Source: Acidimicrobiaceae bacterium
GTDB taxonomy: Bacteria; Actinomycetota; Acidimicrobiia; Acidimicrobiales; Aldehydirespiratoraceae
DNA length: 41,279 bases
Assembly: GCA_026710865.1 (NCBI GenBank)
Contig: JAPOQG010000026.1
Span: 1 to 41,279, forward strand
Direction: 5' to 3'
Made by a program: the position numbers and the translations under genes. Position 1 is the first letter of the stretch, and each line of letters opens with the position of its first letter. Below are positions 25,288-32,006 of the stretch, piece after piece. The notes under the pieces are model-generated. The model saw nothing but the letters and a program-made list of their open reading frames with translations, was not told where the DNA came from and made no database searches.

Positions 25288-25557
25288 GTGCTCTCGTTCG
25301 TCTGCCTGCTGCTGAACCTCTACCTGTTCGCGATCTTCGGTCGCGTCCTGTTGAGCTGGTTCCCCCTCAACCCGCACGGGGCGATGGCCACGGTCGCCGG
25401 GTTCCTGATCACCGTCACCGACCCCGTCATGAAGCGGGTCCGGCGGATGCTTCCGGCGGCGCGGTTCGGCGGCATGGCGCTCGACTTCTCCCCGGTGATA
25501 GTGATCTTCGGGATCGTCATCCTCCTGAGGCTCCTCAGGGCGGCCGGCGTCTGCTGA
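25288..25557 (+). CDS. YggT family membrane protein
   Basis: An 89-residue YggT protein with two membrane segments (FVCLLLNLYLFAIFGRVLLSW and SPVIVIFGIVILLRLL) flanking a loop with the family motif ITVTDPVMKRVRRMLP. The function is unknown; homologues sit between sepF and divIVA across actinobacteria and firmicutes and have been linked to division or osmotic balance. GTG 25288 is the only suitable start, 20 nt after sepF. No clear ribosome site is visible. Confidence 0.9.
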   Translation: MLSFVCLLLNLYLFAIFGRVLLSWFPLNPHGAMATVAGFLITVTDPVMKRVRRMLPAARFGGMALDFSPVIVIFGIVILLRLLRAAGVC

Positions 25558-25666
25558 CCGGCCGGGTCCGGGCTGCTCCCCGAGCTGCTCGCAGCCGGGG
25601 CGACCGGCGGCCCGAGACCGCCGAGCATCCACCAAATGCGGGCCTGACCGTGGCATCATCCCCCGC

Positions 25667-27055
25667 ATGAATGCTCTCAATGATCTCAGCACCGAGGTCC
25701 GGTTTCGCGAGCGCATGCGCGGCTACGACTTCGAGGAGGTCGACAGCTACGTCAAGGCGGTGAGCCGGGCGGTGGCCAACGGCAAGGATCAGATCTCGGA
25801 TCTGCAGCAGCGACTGGCTCAGACCGAGACCCACAGTGGCAACGGCGACGGGCTGAACGAGACCCGCGAGATGCTGCTGCGCACCCTCGTGCTGGCCCAG
25901 CGCACCGCCGACACCGCGATCTCGGAGGCCCGGACCGAGGCGAGGTCGATCACCGACTCGGCGCGGGAGCGGGCAGCCAAGACAGTCGCCGAGGCTGAGG
26001 CGGCCGCCAACGAGCGGCTGCGCTCCTCCGAGGAGCGGGCAGTCCGGACCGTCGCCGAGGCCGAGGAGAACTGCCAGTTGATTCTCAGCGAGGCGAAGCG
26101 GACAGCAGCCGCGGAGCTGGCTGTCGAGCGCTCCCGCAAGATCCAGGAGATCGAGGCTCTCGAGGCAGCCCGCGCCGACCTCGAGGCGGCCACCGCCGCC
26201 ATCGGGGCCAGGCTCGACAGCGAGCGGTCGCAGTTGCGCAGTCTGGCGGCCTCGTTCCAGTCCTTCGTCGAGCAGTTCGAGCCCGTCACCGATCCCGGCG
26301 ATTCCACCGGAGGGCCCGCCGGGCCCGGCGGCTCGGACCAGGGCATGGAGATTGACGGCAGCGCGATGCCCGGCGCTGGTCAGCTCCTCGCGGAGCCCGA
26401 GGACGAGGCTGGTCATGGCTCTCAGGTACCGGCGATCGGGTTCTCTTTGGATCCCGGCGACGAGGCCGCAGCCGCCGAGCACGATCCCGGCAACGAGGCC
26501 GCTGCCGCCGAACAGGCCGGGGGCACTGCCTCCGCCGAGCAGGCCGCGCTGACCGACGACACTGCCTCCGCCGAGCAGGCCGCAAAGACCGACGACGCTG
26601 CCGCCGAGCACGATCCCGGCAACGAGGCCGCAGCCTCCGCCGAGCAGGCCACCGACGACGCTGCCGTCGAGGAGGCTCTCGCGGGCACGCTCGCCACGGA
26701 CACGCTGCCCGGTCTCCCGCCGGTGGAATGGGCCGGAGAGGACGCCGGCCCGGCCGGCGCTGCCTCCCCCAGCGCCTACCCGGCCGGGCCCGTCGGCGCC
26801 GGGCAGGCCCACCAGGCCTCAGCGGACCCTCATCGGTGCGCCGACACTGTGGCCGCGCCGGCGACGCACTCGGCGGACACCCGCAGCCCTGAGCTGTTCG
26901 ACATCGAGGCCGAAGAGGACGACGAGTTCATCGAGCAACTCCGGCAGGTCGTCAGCAGCGACGCTCCCTTGCCTCGTGCTGACGCCGCTATGGCTGCCTT
27001 CTTCGACCACGATGAGGGCACCGGACGTGGCGGTAGGCTCGGCCCGCGGGCCTGA
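25667..27055 (+). CDS. DivIVA/Wag31-like coiled-coil protein with repeat-rich tail
   Basis: A 462-residue protein with the DivIVA N-terminal lipid-binding motif VRFRERMRGYDFEEVDSYVKAV (read as FRERMRGYDFEEVDSYVKAV, about residues 12-32). A long coiled coil follows from about 40 to 205, full of Glu/Ala/Arg and heptad-like. After about residue 210 it becomes a low-complexity acidic tail with repeated units such as EHDPGNEAAAAEQ and TASAEQAA, ending with FDIEAEEDDEFIEQLRQVV. Wag31-type proteins mark poles and recruit the wall machinery in actinobacteria; position after sepF-yggT fits. The tail is far longer than in a typical Wag31 (about 260 residues), so polar localisation is inferred. Start ATG 25667. 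Confidence 0.85.
   Translation: MNALNDLSTEVRFRERMRGYDFEEVDSYVKAVSRAVANGKDQISDLQQRLAQTETHSGNGDGLNETREMLLRTLVLAQRTADTAISEARTEARSITDSARERAAKTVAEAEAAANERLRSSEERAVRTVAEAEENCQLILSEAKRTAAAELAVERSRKIQEIEALEAARADLEAATAAIGARLDSERSQLRSLAASFQSFVEQFEPVTDPGDSTGGPAGPGGSDQGMEIDGSAMPGAGQLLAEPEDEAGHGSQVPAIGFSLDPGDEAAAAEHDPGNEAAAAEQAGGTASAEQAALTDDTASAEQAAKTDDAAAEHDPGNEAAASAEQATDDAAVEEALAGTLATDTLPGLPPVEWAGEDAGPAGAASPSAYPAGPVGAGQAHQASADPHRCADTVAAPATHSADTRSPELFDIEAEEDDEFIEQLRQVVSSDAPLPRADAAMAAFFDHDEGTGRGGRLGPRA
26453..26632. repeat. Internal repeats in the DivIVA-like tail
   Basis: A 32-bp unit is exact at 26471-26502 and 26600-26631, with a degenerate copy before the first. A 23-bp unit is exact at 26525-26547 and 26561-26583 (36-bp period). 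All spacings keep the reading frame and encode EHDPGNEAA and TASAEQAA blocks. Confidence 0.85.
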
Positions 27056-27077
27056 GCGCCGCAGACGTTTGAACCGC

Positions 27078-27086
27078 TGATATAAC
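27078..27086 (+). promoter_or_regulatory. Extended -10 promoter for the DksA/TraR-like gene
   Basis: TGA followed by TATAAC gives an extended -10 (TGnTATAAC), the most AT-rich hexamer in this stretch. Predicted start is near 27093. A small hairpin (CCGTC/GACGG) follows before the ribosome site GGGAG near 27114. Confidence 0.5.
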
Positions 27087-27124
27087 CGGGGGTCCGTCGT
27101 CTGACGGCAGGACGGGAGCTTGAC

Positions 27125-27619
27125 ATGGCCAAGTCCGAGAGCGCACAAGCCGGCAAGACCACGAACACCAAGCCGACCGGCTCCAAAGCGTCGGCTAGGA
27201 AGTCCGGCGCGAAGGCGTCCAAGGCGAAGCCCGAGTCCAAGCCCCGCTTCGATGCCAAGTTCCTCGAGGACATGAGGCGGAAGCTGCTCAAGGAGCGGGC
27301 CAAGTACCTGCACTCGGCCGAGGAGTACCAGGCCGAGGCAGAGTCGCTGCTGGCCACCCGAGAGCCCGGCGACGTCCAGTTCGACGAGGAGGGCGGCGAG
27401 GGCACCACCGTGGCGGTGGAACGCGAACGCGCCCTCGCCCTGTCCAGCCAGGCCCGCCACACGGTGAGCCAGATCGACGCCGCGCTCGAGCGCATAGAGA
27501 ACGGCACCTACGGCGACTGCGTCACATCGGGAGCGCCGATTCCCATCGCCCGCCTCCGAGCCATCCCCTGGGCCGCCGAGCGTGTCGAGGTCAAGGCGGG
27601 CGGCCTAGGCCGCCGGTAG
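27125..27619 (+). CDS. DksA/TraR-like protein with a degenerate zinc finger
   Basis: A 164-residue protein. Residues 1-45 are Lys/Ala/Ser-rich and disordered, 46-125 form the helical coiled coil typical of DksA/TraR (FLEDMRRKLLKERAKYLHSAEEY, read as two segments around LLKERAKYL), and the end carries the finger region NGTYGDCVTSGAPIPIARLRAIPW. Of the four zinc cysteines only Cys in YGDC remains; CxxC became CVTS and the second pair is replaced by ERVEV. DksA proteins bind the RNA polymerase secondary channel; here that is inferred only from similarity. ATG 27125 has GGGAG upstream. The lspA GTG follows the TAG stop directly. Confidence 0.8.
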   Translation: MAKSESAQAGKTTNTKPTGSKASARKSGAKASKAKPESKPRFDAKFLEDMRRKLLKERAKYLHSAEEYQAEAESLLATREPGDVQFDEEGGEGTTVAVERERALALSSQARHTVSQIDAALERIENGTYGDCVTSGAPIPIARLRAIPWAAERVEVKAGGLGRR

Positions 27620-28114
27620 GTGGACAACACCGGCAGACACGCGGCCGGGCCTGCCGGCCACCATCGTGCCGCTGCCCTGGTCTCGGCCGCGGTCGTGGTG
27701 GTCGTCGACCAGCTCACCAAGTGGTGGGCCCTGGAGACGCTCGACAATGGCCGCGTCATCGACCTCGTGTGGACGCTGCGACTGCGCCTCGTGTTCAACA
27801 CCGGGGCCGCCTTCAGCAGCTTCCAGGGCCTCGGGCCCCTCCTCGGCGTGGCGGCCGTGGCGGTGGCCGCAGTCCTGCTGCTCAACCGGCGGCTGGTGTC
27901 GGGCCGGTTGTCGGCCGTCGCGACCGGATCCATCGCCGGGGGAGCGCTCGGCAACCTCGCCGACCGCCTCTTCCGATCAGACGACGGCTTCCTCGGCGGG
28001 GCAGTGGTCGATTTCATCGACGTGCAGTGGTGGCCGGTTTGGAACGTGGCCGACATGGGGGTCGTGCTCGGCGGCGCCACCCTGGTGTGGACCGCCTACC
28101 GCCGGCAGAGATGA
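27620..28114 (+). CDS. lspA: LspA, lipoprotein signal peptidase
   Basis: Membrane aspartyl protease (signal peptidase II) that cleaves prolipoprotein signal peptides. The 164-residue product has four membrane segments and the family blocks VVDQLTKWWALETL, NTGAAFSSF, GGALGNLADRLFR and VVDFIDVQWWPVWNVADMGV. The catalytic pair is Asp115 (NLAD) and Asp145 (NVAD). GTG 27620 abuts the preceding stop; the stop overlaps the next ATG (ATGA), so lspA and the pseudouridine synthase are coupled, as in many bacteria. Confidence 0.94.
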   Translation: MDNTGRHAAGPAGHHRAAALVSAAVVVVVDQLTKWWALETLDNGRVIDLVWTLRLRLVFNTGAAFSSFQGLGPLLGVAAVAVAAVLLLNRRLVSGRLSAVATGSIAGGALGNLADRLFRSDDGFLGGAVVDFIDVQWWPVWNVADMGVVLGGATLVWTAYRRQR

Positions 28115-29034
28115 GCCACCCGGGCGAAGTCGTCGGCTCGGCCCTCGACGGTCTGAGGCTCGACCGCGCCGTGGCCCTCGTGGCCGATGTGAGCCGCTCG
28201 GTCGCAGCCCGGCTGGTAGCCGGCGGCGGCGTGCGCCTCGACGGTGCCGTGGTCACGTCGGGCACCAGGCGGGTCGCGGCGGGCGAGTCGCTGGCTGTCA
28301 TCGTCGATCGGCGCGACGATCCGAGGCCGGCGGCCGACCCGGACGTGGCCTTCGACACAGTCCTAGAGGACGCCCACCTGGTCGTGGTGGACAAGCCGGC
28401 CGGCCTGGTGGTCCACCCCGGCGCGGGGCACGAAGGCGGCACGCTGGTCAACGGCCTGCTGGCTCGCTATCCCGACATCGCCGGCGTCGGCGACGCCTAC
28501 CGGCCCGGGATAGTGCACCGGCTAGATCGCGGCACTTCGGGGCTGATGGTGGTGGCCCGCACGCAGCAGGCGTACCAGGGGCTGGTCGAGCAGTTGCGCT
28601 CCCATCGGCCGCAGCGGACCTACTGCGCCCTGGTGCGAGGACAGCCGGAGGCGGCCTCGGGCTTGATCGATGCCCCGATCGGTCGATCGAGCCGGAATCC
28701 GCAGCGCATGACCGTCACCGGCCGGGGACGGGTGGCCCGGACCGGCTACACGGTGGAGCAGCGCTATTCCGAGCCGGCGAGATCCGCTCAGCTGTCGTGC
28801 CGGCTAGAGACCGGCCGCACCCACCAGATCAGGGTCCACCTTCGGGCCATCGGCCATCCGGTGGTCGGTGACCCGACCTACGGCTCAGGCCGACTCGACG
28901 ACGTCTTCGGGCTCTCCCGGCCGTTCCTGCACGCCCGCAGCCTGTCCTTCACGCACCCGCTCAGCGGCGACACGGTCCAGGCCGAGTCGCCGCTCCCGTC
29001 TGACCTGGCCACCGTGCTGGCCGCCTGCAGCTAG
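28111..29034 (+). CDS. RluD-type 23S rRNA pseudouridine synthase (RluA family)
   Basis: A 307-residue RNA pseudouridine synthase. An N-terminal S4-like RNA-binding domain (LRLDRAVALVADVSRSVAARL, read around SRSVAARLVAGG) precedes the catalytic domain with DKPAGLVVHPGAGHEGGTL, the active-site motif HRLDRGTSGLMVVA (Asp139), YCALVRGQ, LETGRTHQIRVHLRAIGHPV and the closing FLHARSLSFTHP. The RluD subgroup is the best guess because of the S4 domain and the lspA neighbour; the exact uridine target cannot be read from sequence. ATG 28111 overlaps the lspA stop. Its TAG stop shares CTAG with the stop of the convergent Rrf2 gene. Confidence 0.92.
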   Translation: MSHPGEVVGSALDGLRLDRAVALVADVSRSVAARLVAGGGVRLDGAVVTSGTRRVAAGESLAVIVDRRDDPRPAADPDVAFDTVLEDAHLVVVDKPAGLVVHPGAGHEGGTLVNGLLARYPDIAGVGDAYRPGIVHRLDRGTSGLMVVARTQQAYQGLVEQLRSHRPQRTYCALVRGQPEAASGLIDAPIGRSSRNPQRMTVTGRGRVARTGYTVEQRYSEPARSAQLSCRLETGRTHQIRVHLRAIGHPVVGDPTYGSGRLDDVFGLSRPFLHARSLSFTHPLSGDTVQAESPLPSDLATVLAACS

Positions 29035-29477
29035 TTCTCGGAGTCCACGGGCCAGGGCGCCTGACCCTGGGCCATCTCGGTGATCTGGGCCAGGCTGAAG
29101 GAGTCCAGGAACCGCCGCATGTGCGAGCCCGACGCCGACCAGATCGCGAGCAGCACGCACTGGCCCTCGTGATCGCAGGCGCCGTCGGTGTGGGGCTCCC
29201 CGAAGTCGCCGGCCGATATGGGCCCGTCCACCGCCCGCACGATGTCCGACAGCTTGATGTCGGACGGGTCGCGGGCCAGGACGTACCCCCCGCCCACGCC
29301 CCGCTTCGAGCGAACCAGGCCGGCTCCCTTCAGCGCCAGGAGTATCTGCTCCAGGTAGGGCTGCGGCAGCGCGGTGCGCTCGGCGATCTCCCGCACCGAG
29401 GTCGGAGCGTCGTCGCTGTGCAGCGCGAGGGACAGCAGGGCCCGGGACGCGTAGTCGCCCCGTGTCGAGACCCTCAT
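29031..29477 (-). CDS. Rrf2 family transcriptional regulator
   Basis: A 148-residue winged-helix regulator of the Rrf2 family (IscR/NsrR/RsrR group). It opens MRVSTRGDYASRALLSLALH, has the recognition part TALPQPYLEQILLALKGAGLV, the wing SKRGVGGGYVLARDPSDI and the dimer helix. Cysteines Cys101 and Cys107 match the first two of IscR's Cx5Cx5C; the third position is Trp113. A [2Fe-2S] cluster with other ligands, or a thiol switch, is possible. ATG 29477 is used because the family starts there; longer readings run into the divergent gene. It may control itself or the phosphodiesterase gene that starts 75 bp away. Confidence 0.9.
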   Translation of the reverse strand: MRVSTRGDYASRALLSLALHSDDAPTSVREIAERTALPQPYLEQILLALKGAGLVRSKRGVGGGYVLARDPSDIKLSDIVRAVDGPISAGDFGEPHTDGACDHEGQCVLLAIWSASGSHMRRFLDSFSLAQITEMAQGQAPWPVDSEN

Positions 29478-29539
29478 CGGCAGGCGGCCGCGGCAGGCGG
29501 GGCGTGACAGCTCCCGCGTGTAGACACCCTCATGATGGC

Positions 29540-29545
29540 ATCCTA
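29540..29545 (-). promoter_or_regulatory. Candidate -10 box for the Rrf2 gene
   Basis: On the minus strand this reads TAGGAT, about 62 nt upstream of the Rrf2 start. A small palindrome GTGTAGACAC lies just downstream (about 29518-29527) and could be an operator. No matching -35 is seen. Confidence 0.25.
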
Positions 29546-29551
29546 GATGCC

Positions 29552-30676
29552 GTGGCCGGCCCGGAACCTGTACCCGAGCGGCGAGAGCCGGTCCTGCCCG
29601 CCTACGGCGGGGGGTGCGTGGCCGACATAGTGCCCGCAATCCTGGAGCCCGCCAGGGCCGGGGCGGCGAGCCCGCTGCCCGCGGAGGTGCTCGACGCCCG
29701 TGCCGTGGTGGTGCTGGTCCTCGACGGTCTGGGCGCGGAACAGCTAACGGCGCGGCCGCGGGTCGCACCCACGCTCAACGAGATGCACGCAGCCACCATC
29801 ACCACCGTGGCCCCGAGCACGACGGCCTCCGCCCTCACCTCCATCGCCACCGGGGTCGGGGTCGGCGAGCACGGCATCGTCGGCTACCGGATCCCGACCC
29901 ATGACGGCAACCTCAACGTCTTGAGGTGGAGGACGCCGGTGGGCGACGGGCTGGACCGCCACCCGCCCGAGCGGCTCCAGCCGGTGGCGTCCTTCGGCGG
30001 GCAGCGCCCGCCCGCACTCCAGAAGGCCGAGTACCGGAAGTCGGGATTCAGCCGCGCCTACCTGCGCGACGCCCGGCGCTTCGGCTACAAGATGCTGTCG
30101 AGCCTCGTCGTGGAGGTTCGCCGGCTCCTGGCCGCGGGGGAGTCCTTCGTCTACGCCTACTACGAGGGCCTCGACATCGTTGCCCACGAGCACGCCTTCG
30201 GAGAGCACTACGAGGCCGAGCTGAGGGCCTGCGACCGGCTGATGGCCGACCTGCTCACAGTCCTGCCCCGGGGTACGGCGGTGGTGGCGATGTCCGACCA
30301 CGGCCTGGTCGACTGCTCCGGGGGCATGGTCAGGATCGACCGCTCGGTCCTCGACTGCTCCCAGGCCGAGTCGGGCGAGGCCCGCTTCCGCTGGCTGCAC
30401 GCCCGGCCGGGCCGGGGCCGCGATCTCTACGAGGCCGCAGTCGACTCCCACGGGCAGCAGGCCTGGGTGCGCACCGCCTCCGAGATCATCGACGGGGGCT
30501 GGCTCGGCCCCGTCGTGACCGACGCCTCCCGGTCACGGCTGGGGGACGTGGCCCTGGTGGCCCGGGACCGCTGGGCCTTCGGCCACCCCGACGACGGCGG
30601 CTCGAAGATCATCGGCCGGCACGGCTCGCTCACATCGGCCGAGATGCTGGTGCCGCTCCTCGTCCACGTGTCGTAG
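29552..30676 (+). CDS. Alkaline-phosphatase-superfamily phosphodiesterase (NPP type)
   Basis: A 374-residue metal-dependent phosphodiesterase or pyrophosphatase of the type I NPP group. Metal ligands and nucleophile are visible: LVLDGLGAEQL (Asp58), APSTTASALTSIATG (Thr90/Thr91 nucleophile region), YYEGLDIVAHEHAFGEHY (Asp and His ligands), VAMSDHGLVDC (Asp-His) and a late His in GRHGSLTSAEM. No signal peptide is evident, suggesting a cytoplasmic enzyme. GTG 29552 is the first usable start after the reading frame leaves the Rrf2 gene. The TAG stop (30674-30676) also begins the candidate -10 box of the next gene. Substrate unknown. Confidence 0.85.
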   Translation: MAGPEPVPERREPVLPAYGGGCVADIVPAILEPARAGAASPLPAEVLDARAVVVLVLDGLGAEQLTARPRVAPTLNEMHAATITTVAPSTTASALTSIATGVGVGEHGIVGYRIPTHDGNLNVLRWRTPVGDGLDRHPPERLQPVASFGGQRPPALQKAEYRKSGFSRAYLRDARRFGYKMLSSLVVEVRRLLAAGESFVYAYYEGLDIVAHEHAFGEHYEAELRACDRLMADLLTVLPRGTAVVAMSDHGLVDCSGGMVRIDRSVLDCSQAESGEARFRWLHARPGRGRDLYEAAVDSHGQQAWVRTASEIIDGGWLGPVVTDASRSRLGDVALVARDRWAFGHPDDGGSKIIGRHGSLTSAEMLVPLLVHVS

Positions 30677-30679
30677 GGT
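30674..30679 (+). promoter_or_regulatory. Candidate -10 box for bpa, overlapping a stop codon
   Basis: TAGGGT starts with the TAG stop of the preceding gene and ends 7 nt before ATG 30687, fitting a leaderless transcript. It supports ATG 30687 over the later ATG 30714, which has its own GGAGGG ribosome site. Confidence 0.4.
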
Positions 30680-30686
30680 TGCAGCA

Positions 30687-31217
30687 ATGGACGCCAACGA
30701 GCACGGAGGGAGCATGCCTGAGACCGGATCCCCCGAGGTGCTGGCTCCGGACATGATCGACGTTGCCGGCGGCGACGGCGACGGCGACGAGATCAACGAG
30801 ACCATCGACCATCCGGCCAAGGTCATGCGCATCGGCACGATGCTCAAGCAGCTTCTGGCCGAGGTCCGCGAGACCGACCTCGACGAGGCCAGCAGGCGGC
30901 GGCTGCGCGAGGTCTACGAGACGTCGGTGAGCGAGGTCGGCTCGGCCCTGTCGCCGGACCTGCGCGACGAGTTGGCCCGTCTCGCCTCGCCGTTCGACCA
31001 GCCGGAGCCCCCCTCAGCGGTGGAGCTCCAGATCGCCAAGGCCCAGCTGGTGGGATGGCTCGAAGGACTCATCCAGGGCATGAAGGCCATGCTGCTGGCC
31101 CAGCAGATGACCGCTCACCAGCAACTCCAAGCCATGCGAGGGGAGTTGCCACCGGGAGCCGACCCGAGAGCGCCCCACGCCCCCGACACCAGCCCCCGCC
31201 ACGGCACCTACCTGTAG
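30687..31217 (+). CDS. bpa: Bacterial proteasome activator (Bpa/PafE family)
   Basis: A 176-residue helical protein matching Bpa/PafE (Rv3780 in M. tuberculosis), an ATP-independent ring that opens the actinobacterial 20S proteasome. Family blocks are HPAKVMRIGTMLKQLLAEVR, LREVYETSVSEVGSALSPDL, ELARLASPF, AVELQIAKAQLVGWLEGLIQ and LLAQQMTAHQQLQAMRGELP. The chain ends GTYL, close to the GQYL gate-opening tail, which inserts into proteasome pockets. The first 35 residues are acidic and variable. ATG 30687 is preferred; 30714 is possible. Its presence implies prcA/prcB proteasome genes elsewhere in the genome; none are in the window. Confidence 0.9.
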   Translation: MDANEHGGSMPETGSPEVLAPDMIDVAGGDGDGDEINETIDHPAKVMRIGTMLKQLLAEVRETDLDEASRRRLREVYETSVSEVGSALSPDLRDELARLASPFDQPEPPSAVELQIAKAQLVGWLEGLIQGMKAMLLAQQMTAHQQLQAMRGELPPGADPRAPHAPDTSPRHGTYL

Positions 31218-31276
31218 AGCCTTGCGCCTGTAGAGGCCTGCCCGGTCCCGGCAGAATGCCAGGTCCGGGAGGCGAG

Positions 31277-31290
31277 CCCCGCCGTCGGGG
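31277..31290 (+). terminator. Weak terminator-like hairpin after bpa
   Basis: CCCCG and CGGGG arms with a CCGT loop lie 60 bp after bpa and before the convergent membrane gene. The T-tract is poor, so factor-independent termination is uncertain. Confidence 0.3.
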
Positions 31291-31352
31291 TCTGCGCTTG
31301 GTGGCCGTGGTGGTCGGTCTGGCTGTCGCGAGCGCGGTGTCCCCTCCGTCAG

Positions 31353-31766
31353 TCACGCACACTCTCGCAGCATGAGCAGGCCGTGCCACCACCACGCCTG
31401 CCACGGCAGCGAACACCAGGCGACGGCTATGACGGTGCGCAGTCCGATCAGGTGGGCGAACTGCATCGACACGGCGATGCACACCACCGCTGCTGTGAAA
31501 CTCCACGGCGTGTTGAACCAGAGATCCCAGCTGGGGAGGCTGTCATACAGCGTCGAGAATGTCTCGCCGGGGTGTTCGCAGGCTAAGGCGTCGGTCCCCA
31601 GGGCTCCGGCTCCGACGGTGGCCGCGAACGCGGCGGTGGCGAAACTCCAGACGCACAATCCGATGAGGGTGGCTGTGACCCAGCCATAATCATGCAGCCG
31701 TGTCCGCAGTTCACGGATCGTCGATCCGGCCGCGGACACCGCAGCGCGGATTCTCACCAGTCGCAT
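31353..31766 (-). CDS. Small membrane protein of unknown function
   Basis: A 137-residue protein I do not recognise, with three hydrophobic stretches: WVTATLIGLCVWSFATAAFA, FTAAVVCIAVSMQFAHLIGL and TVIAVAWCSLPWQAWWWHGL. A periplasm-side loop with ACEHPGETFSTLYDSLPSWD lies between the first two. It ends LLMLRECA. ATG 31766 is chosen since a TATACT box sits 14 nt upstream and the residues before it in the longer GTG reading (31802) are not hydrophobic or conserved-looking. It is on the minus strand, convergent with bpa and divergent from dnaE. Codon use includes more A/T-ending codons than the neighbours, so it may be a lineage-specific or acquired gene. Confidence 0.55.
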   Translation of the reverse strand: MRLVRIRAAVSAAGSTIRELRTRLHDYGWVTATLIGLCVWSFATAAFAATVGAGALGTDALACEHPGETFSTLYDSLPSWDLWFNTPWSFTAAVVCIAVSMQFAHLIGLRTVIAVAWCSLPWQAWWWHGLLMLRECA

Positions 31767-31780
31767 CCCGTCGTGGCCCA

Positions 31781-31786
31781 AGTATA
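31781..31786 (-). promoter_or_regulatory. Candidate -10 box for the small membrane protein gene
   Basis: Reads TATACT on the minus strand, near the sigma-70 consensus, in an otherwise GC-rich context. The start would lie only about 7 nt before ATG 31766. No -35 match stands out. Confidence 0.4.
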
Positions 31787-31904
31787 GGGGTTGTCGGTGC
31801 ACGCGGGGGCGACTTCGCAGAATGCGCCGACCTCGTCGGATGAGACGGCTCTAGCCGGGGGCTCCCCAACATGGATGGCCGGGACACTCCGATTCCCATG
31901 GAGC

Positions 31905-31935
31905 TTGCGCGCGCCTCACCGCTCCCGGCTATGGT
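31905..31935 (+). promoter_or_regulatory. Weak candidate promoter for dnaE
   Basis: TTGCGC (31905-31910) and TATGGT (31930-31935) are 19 nt apart, a little wide. A palindrome CACACTGGTGTG follows at 31942-31953 and might be an operator. The rest of the 31787-32006 gap shows no gene. Confidence 0.3.
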
Positions 31936-32006
31936 GCGAATCACACTGGTGTGCTTTGTCCCCAGGGTGTTCCACAGCTCGTCCAGCCAGTCCACAGGAG
32001 CCGATT

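Noticed and set aside
31791-32006. N-terminal extension of DnaE by 72 residues
   Set aside because: The PHP domain starts at once after GTG 32007, which has a good CAGGAG site; the upstream stretch has no family resemblance.
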